Shown here one piece after another: positions 6,375-9,677 of a stretch of DNA of 9,677 nucleotides. Position 1 is the stretch's first letter, and each line of letters starts with the position of its first letter. The stretch lies in NCBI GenBank assembly GCA_946497375.1, contig CAMMKE010000045.1, positions 1 to 9,677 on the forward strand, read 5' to 3'. The notes under the pieces are model-generated. The model was given only the letters and a program-made list of their open reading frames with translations. It ran no database searches and had not been told where the DNA came from. The translations under genes and the position numbers were made by a program. Source of the stretch: an uncultured Mycoplasmatota bacterium. GTDB lineage: Bacteria > Bacillota_I > Bacilli_A > RF39 > UBA660.

Positions 6375-7214
6375 ATGAATTTAAACTTTGTCTTAAATGA
6401 TTATGTTTTAATTTGGAATCTTTTATTTAGTGCTTCTATTTCTTCTGATATTCAAAGCTTTAAACAGAAGTTGTGGAAAAACTATCGTCATAGTTATAAC
6501 GAGTTATATAAAGAAGAAGAATTAATATTAAAAGACCCTAAAAACTATATACCAGATGATGATACTATCTTTGATATGGTTAAAGCTAGTGATATATATA
6601 AAGGAATAAGAGAAGAAACAGAAAAATATCGTCTTGATTTATTACATACTTGGGATAAAATAAAAAAAGACTTAAATAAAAACTTAAAAGAGATACTTAG
6701 ATTTGATATTAAACTATATCATATTTTAGTTGTTGATAAAAAGTTAGATGTTATAGGAATGAAAATACCTAAGAGTAGAAGAGTAAATACTATTACGTGG
6801 GGGAATAGAGTTGATAGTGATAACTATACTCTTGCCATTATCAATATTATTGAACATATCGTAAGAAAAGAACTTGCTAACTATCAAATAGAATATAAAG
6901 ATATAGTAGATGCTATCATTGAACTTGCTATTGATAATGAACTAACATCAAGAACATTAAAGAAAAGTGTTTATTTAAGAGGAGATAGTTCTCTAAAATA
7001 TCTTAAAAGACAACTATATCCTTACTTTCTTATGTACTTAGGTTATTCTAAAGAAGAGATATTAAATAGAATGATGGAAGATAAGATTATCTTTGAATTA
7101 GATAAATATACTTTTGAAAGAGGCCTTGCTACAGTTGACTTAAAGACTTTTATTAACTTTTGTATTAAGAACCAAAAACATATTTTAAAGATTAAAGAAT
7201 TAGAAATAATATAG
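6375..7214 (+). CDS. conserved-looking protein of unknown function upstream of polC (279 aa)
   Basis: I do not recognise this family. The protein is predicted cytoplasmic and mostly helical. It has no signal peptide; the N-terminal YVLIWNLLFSASIS is hydrophobic but too short and broken to be a clear membrane span. Notable segments are KNYIPDDDTIFDMV (about 57-70), a basic/acidic helical stretch with EKYRLDLLHTWDKIKKDL near 83-100, and FDIKLYHILVVDKKLDVIG in the middle. No nucleotide-binding or catalytic motif stands out. The start has a very strong ribosome binding site, AAGGGGGA at 6360-6367. polC begins 13 bases after its stop, so the two are probably cotranscribed and the protein may act in replication or be needed at matched levels. 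Its promoter should lie in 6311-6345, where TATGAT (6325-6330) is a -10-like box without a good -35. Confidence 0.82.
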   Translation: MNLNFVLNDYVLIWNLLFSASISSDIQSFKQKLWKNYRHSYNELYKEEELILKDPKNYIPDDDTIFDMVKASDIYKGIREETEKYRLDLLHTWDKIKKDLNKNLKEILRFDIKLYHILVVDKKLDVIGMKIPKSRRVNTITWGNRVDSDNYTLAIINIIEHIVRKELANYQIEYKDIVDAIIELAIDNELTSRTLKKSVYLRGDSSLKYLKRQLYPYFLMYLGYSKEEILNRMMEDKIIFELDKYTFERGLATVDLKTFINFCIKNQKHILKIKELEII

Positions 7215-7227
7215 GGTAGTGATTAGT

Positions 7228-9677
7228 ATGGATAGTAAATTAAATTTATTTTTAAAAAAGATTAATCTAAATGACGAGTACTTTGACTTTTTTAAAAGTT
7301 CAACTTTAGATAAAATAGTCATCAATAAAAACAATAAAAGCTTTTTAGTAAAAATAACTATTGATAAATATTTACCTATAGATATATTATCTAATCTAGT
7401 AGAGAATAAATCTCTTTTTGCCAATGATTTAACTTATAACTTTACCGTTAGAAATCCTGATAATAATATCCTTATAGATTATTATCCTTATTTTTTAGAT
7501 ATCTTAAAAGAAAAAGATAAGATAAAATTAACAGATGTTTATAAAGATTCTCTAATTTATGAAGATGATACTCTAAGACTTATCGCCTATAATAAGAAAG
7601 AAGAAGATAGACTAAAAGAAATAAGTAATGATATAAATAACTTCTATCATAATATAGGGTTTCATGACTATATACCTGTTATATTAAGAGAAGATAACGA
7701 AATAGAAGAAGAGATAAGTAATGAACTATCTAATGTTGTAATTCCTGAACCTATTAAGAGAGATGTTATTAAAGAAGAGTCTAAACGTTATAATAACAGT
7801 GGTACTCCTAGAAGAAGAAAAAGTACTGATGAAGGGTGTATCTTAGGTAAGACTATAGATAGTGAACCTATTAAGATGAGTTTATTATTAGGAGAAGATA
7901 ATGATGTTACTGTAGAAGGATATATCTTTGGTACAGATTATTTTGAATCTAATAAAAGTAACTTTAAGATTATTACCTTAAAAATAACAGATGAAACTGA
8001 TAGTATCGCTTGTAAAGTATTTTGTAATGAAGATGAAGAATATGCTAGACTTTGTAAAGTCTTAAAAATAGGAACATGGCTTAAGATTAGAGGTTATACA
8101 AAAATAGATTCATTCGCTAAAGATGAGTTAGTTCTTAATGCTAGAGATATTATGCCAGTAGAACATGAGGAAGAAGAAATTACTGATGATGCAAAAGAGA
8201 AAAGAGTAGAACTACATGCCCATACGATGATGAGTCAGATGGATGGAGTAGCAGATGAAGTAAAATTAGTAAAACAAGCGATGAAATGGGGACATAGGGC
8301 TATCGCTATAACAGACCATAATGGTTGTCAAGCTTTTCCTCACGTTTATAACTTAGTAAGAGATTATAATAAAGGTAAAGAGGAAAAAGATAAGTTTAAA
8401 GCTCTATATGGAACAGAACTTGTAATGGTAGATGATAGTGTTGATGTTGTTATTAGACCAAATGACGGTAAACTATTAGACCAAACTTATGTTGTCTTTG
8501 ACTTTGAAACTACAGGTTTTAATGCTGGTGGTGCTGACTCTATTATTGAAATCGGTGCTGTTAAGATGAAAGGTGGAGAAATATTAGAGCGTTATGATGA
8601 ACTAATTAATCCAGGAAGACCTCTACCTGCTAAGATAACAGAGATAACTAATATAACAGATTTAATGCTAGAAGATAAAGATAATGAAGAAAATGCTGTT
8701 AAAAGGTTTATTGATTGGTTTGGTGACTTACCTATGGTTGCCCATAATGCTAAGTTCGATGTTTCATTCTTAGAGATGGCTTATAAAAAATATAATCTAG
8801 GTGAGTTTAAGAATCCTGTTATCGATACCTTAGAACTATCAAGAACCCTAGATAATAACTATGCTCGTCATGGTCTATCTGCCTTAGTTAAAAGATATAA
8901 TGTTCCATGGGATGAAGAGAGCCATCATAGAGGAGATTATGATGCTGAAGGTACTGCATTAGTCCTATACAAAATGTTAGAGAAACTAGATAGTAGAAAT
9001 ATAGAGACAATGGAACAACTTTCAAATATAGTAGACTCTAAAGAGATGTATAAATATGGTAATACTAATCATATCAATATTATCGCTCTAAATAAAAAAG
9101 GACTAAAGAATCTATTTAAAATAGTATCTTTTGCCAATACAACCTATCTATATAAGACTCCAAGAATACCAAGAAGTGTTATTAATGAATATAGAGAAGG
9201 ACTTTTAATTGGTAGTGGTTGTTATGAAAGTGAAGTCTTTAAACAAGCATCAAGTAAGAGTGAAGAAGAACTATCTAATATCATTAGATTCTATGACTAT
9301 GTAGAAGTACAACCACCTGAGTGTTATTCTCATTTAGTAGAAACAGGTGACTTTGCCAATGAAGGTGAAGTAATTAGTAATATCAATAAAATTATTAATA
9401 CAACTATTGATGCCGGTAAATTGATTGTGGCAACAGGAGATGTTCATCACTTAACAAGAGAAGACAAAATATATAGAGAAATCATAGTTAATCAAAAAGT
9501 ACCAGGAGGAGGACGTCATCCTCTTGCAAGAGGAGGTATTAAAAATATTCCATCTAATCACTTTAGAACAACAACTGAAATGTTAGAAGACTTCTCATTC
9601 TTAGATGATAAAACAAGAAAATTAATAGTTATAGATAATCCTAATAAAATCGCTGATATGACAGAGATTATAGAAGT
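7228..9677 (+). CDS. polC: DNA polymerase III alpha subunit, Gram-positive PolC type, 3' end missing
   Basis: This is the replicative DNA polymerase of Bacillota with built-in proofreading. The frame is open to the right edge: 816 codons of an expected 1430-1460. Domains in order are: an N-terminal region of about 220 residues; an OB fold near 228-312 (VTVEGYIFG through DIMPVEH); the first PHP part with VELHAHTMMSQMDGV (327-341) and ITDHNG (361-366); an inserted DnaQ-type 3'-5' exonuclease with DFETTG (D425, E427), AHNAKFD (D511) and HRGDYDAEGTA (H567, D572), a complete DEDDh set; and the rest of the PHP domain, including GSGCYESE and ATGDVHH near 735-741. The palm domain with the polymerase aspartates lies beyond the window. 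AGGG at 7213-7216 is a modest ribosome binding site for ATG 7228; no closer start fits the N-terminus. Probably cotranscribed with the gene before it. Confidence 0.97.
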   Translation, partial: MDSKLNLFLKKINLNDEYFDFFKSSTLDKIVINKNNKSFLVKITIDKYLPIDILSNLVENKSLFANDLTYNFTVRNPDNNILIDYYPYFLDILKEKDKIKLTDVYKDSLIYEDDTLRLIAYNKKEEDRLKEISNDINNFYHNIGFHDYIPVILREDNEIEEEISNELSNVVIPEPIKRDVIKEESKRYNNSGTPRRRKSTDEGCILGKTIDSEPIKMSLLLGEDNDVTVEGYIFGTDYFESNKSNFKIITLKITDETDSIACKVFCNEDEEYARLCKVLKIGTWLKIRGYTKIDSFAKDELVLNARDIMPVEHEEEEITDDAKEKRVELHAHTMMSQMDGVADEVKLVKQAMKWGHRAIAITDHNGCQAFPHVYNLVRDYNKGKEEKDKFKALYGTELVMVDDSVDVVIRPNDGKLLDQTYVVFDFETTGFNAGGADSIIEIGAVKMKGGEILERYDELINPGRPLPAKITEITNITDLMLEDKDNEENAVKRFIDWFGDLPMVAHNAKFDVSFLEMAYKKYNLGEFKNPVIDTLELSRTLDNNYARHGLSALVKRYNVPWDEESHHRGDYDAEGTALVLYKMLEKLDSRNIETMEQLSNIVDSKEMYKYGNTNHINIIALNKKGLKNLFKIVSFANTTYLYKTPRIPRSVINEYREGLLIGSGCYESEVFKQASSKSEEELSNIIRFYDYVEVQPPECYSHLVETGDFANEGEVISNINKIINTTIDAGKLIVATGDVHHLTREDKIYREIIVNQKVPGGGRHPLARGGIKNIPSNHFRTTTEMLEDFSFLDDKTRKLIVIDNPNKIADMTEIIE

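Noticed and set aside
7200..7424. - strand open frame of 74 codons
   Set aside because: It lies across the start of polC on the opposite strand, has no ribosome binding site, and shows no recognisable motif; it is a shadow of the coding strand.

Overview
The window is an AT-rich piece of a low-GC Gram-positive (Bacillota) chromosome. The best guess is an anaerobic, uncultured Bacilli/Mollicutes-like gut lineage. The signs are a lipoteichoic-acid-synthase-type enzyme, a Gram-positive-type replicative polymerase PolC, AGGAGG-like ribosome binding sites on most genes, and a small low-potential ferredoxin. The genetic code looks standard: every Trp is TGG, and stops are TAA or TAG. No rRNA, tRNA, CRISPR array or insertion sequence is visible. 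No gene-free stretch exceeds about 180 bases.

Layout. (1) Positions 1-3512 hold a tightly packed + strand operon: the 3' part of an LtaS-family gene cut by the left edge, a small single-pass membrane protein of unknown function, the 23S pseudouridine synthase rluB, and a YhaM-like HD hydrolase gene split by a one-base frameshift. (2) Positions 3513-3688 are a convergent intergenic region with a weak terminator, a perfect 12-bp hairpin, and the terminator of a - strand ferredoxin gene (3689-3937). (3) A short divergent promoter region leads to an unknown, highly charged, C-terminally tail-anchored protein (4044-4901). (4) Next is a self-contained cassette: three exact-period 23-bp tandem repeats, a recognisable sigma-A-type promoter touching the last repeat, an AAA-type ATPase/DUF4143 gene (5017-6270), and a strong hairpin terminator. 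(5) The right end carries an unknown 279-residue gene with polC 13 bases behind it; polC runs off the window after its N-terminal, OB, PHP and exonuclease regions.

How the genes relate. The left operon mixes cell-envelope polymer synthesis with ribosomal RNA modification and a probable nucleic-acid or nucleotide hydrolase. The right end is replication. Between them, the ATPase cassette looks like an independently transcribed accessory module. Its repeat array at the promoter is the most unusual structure here. Starts were moved from the longest open frame for the ferredoxin (ATG 3937) and the ATPase (ATG 5017), because good ribosome binding sites sit directly before those codons.
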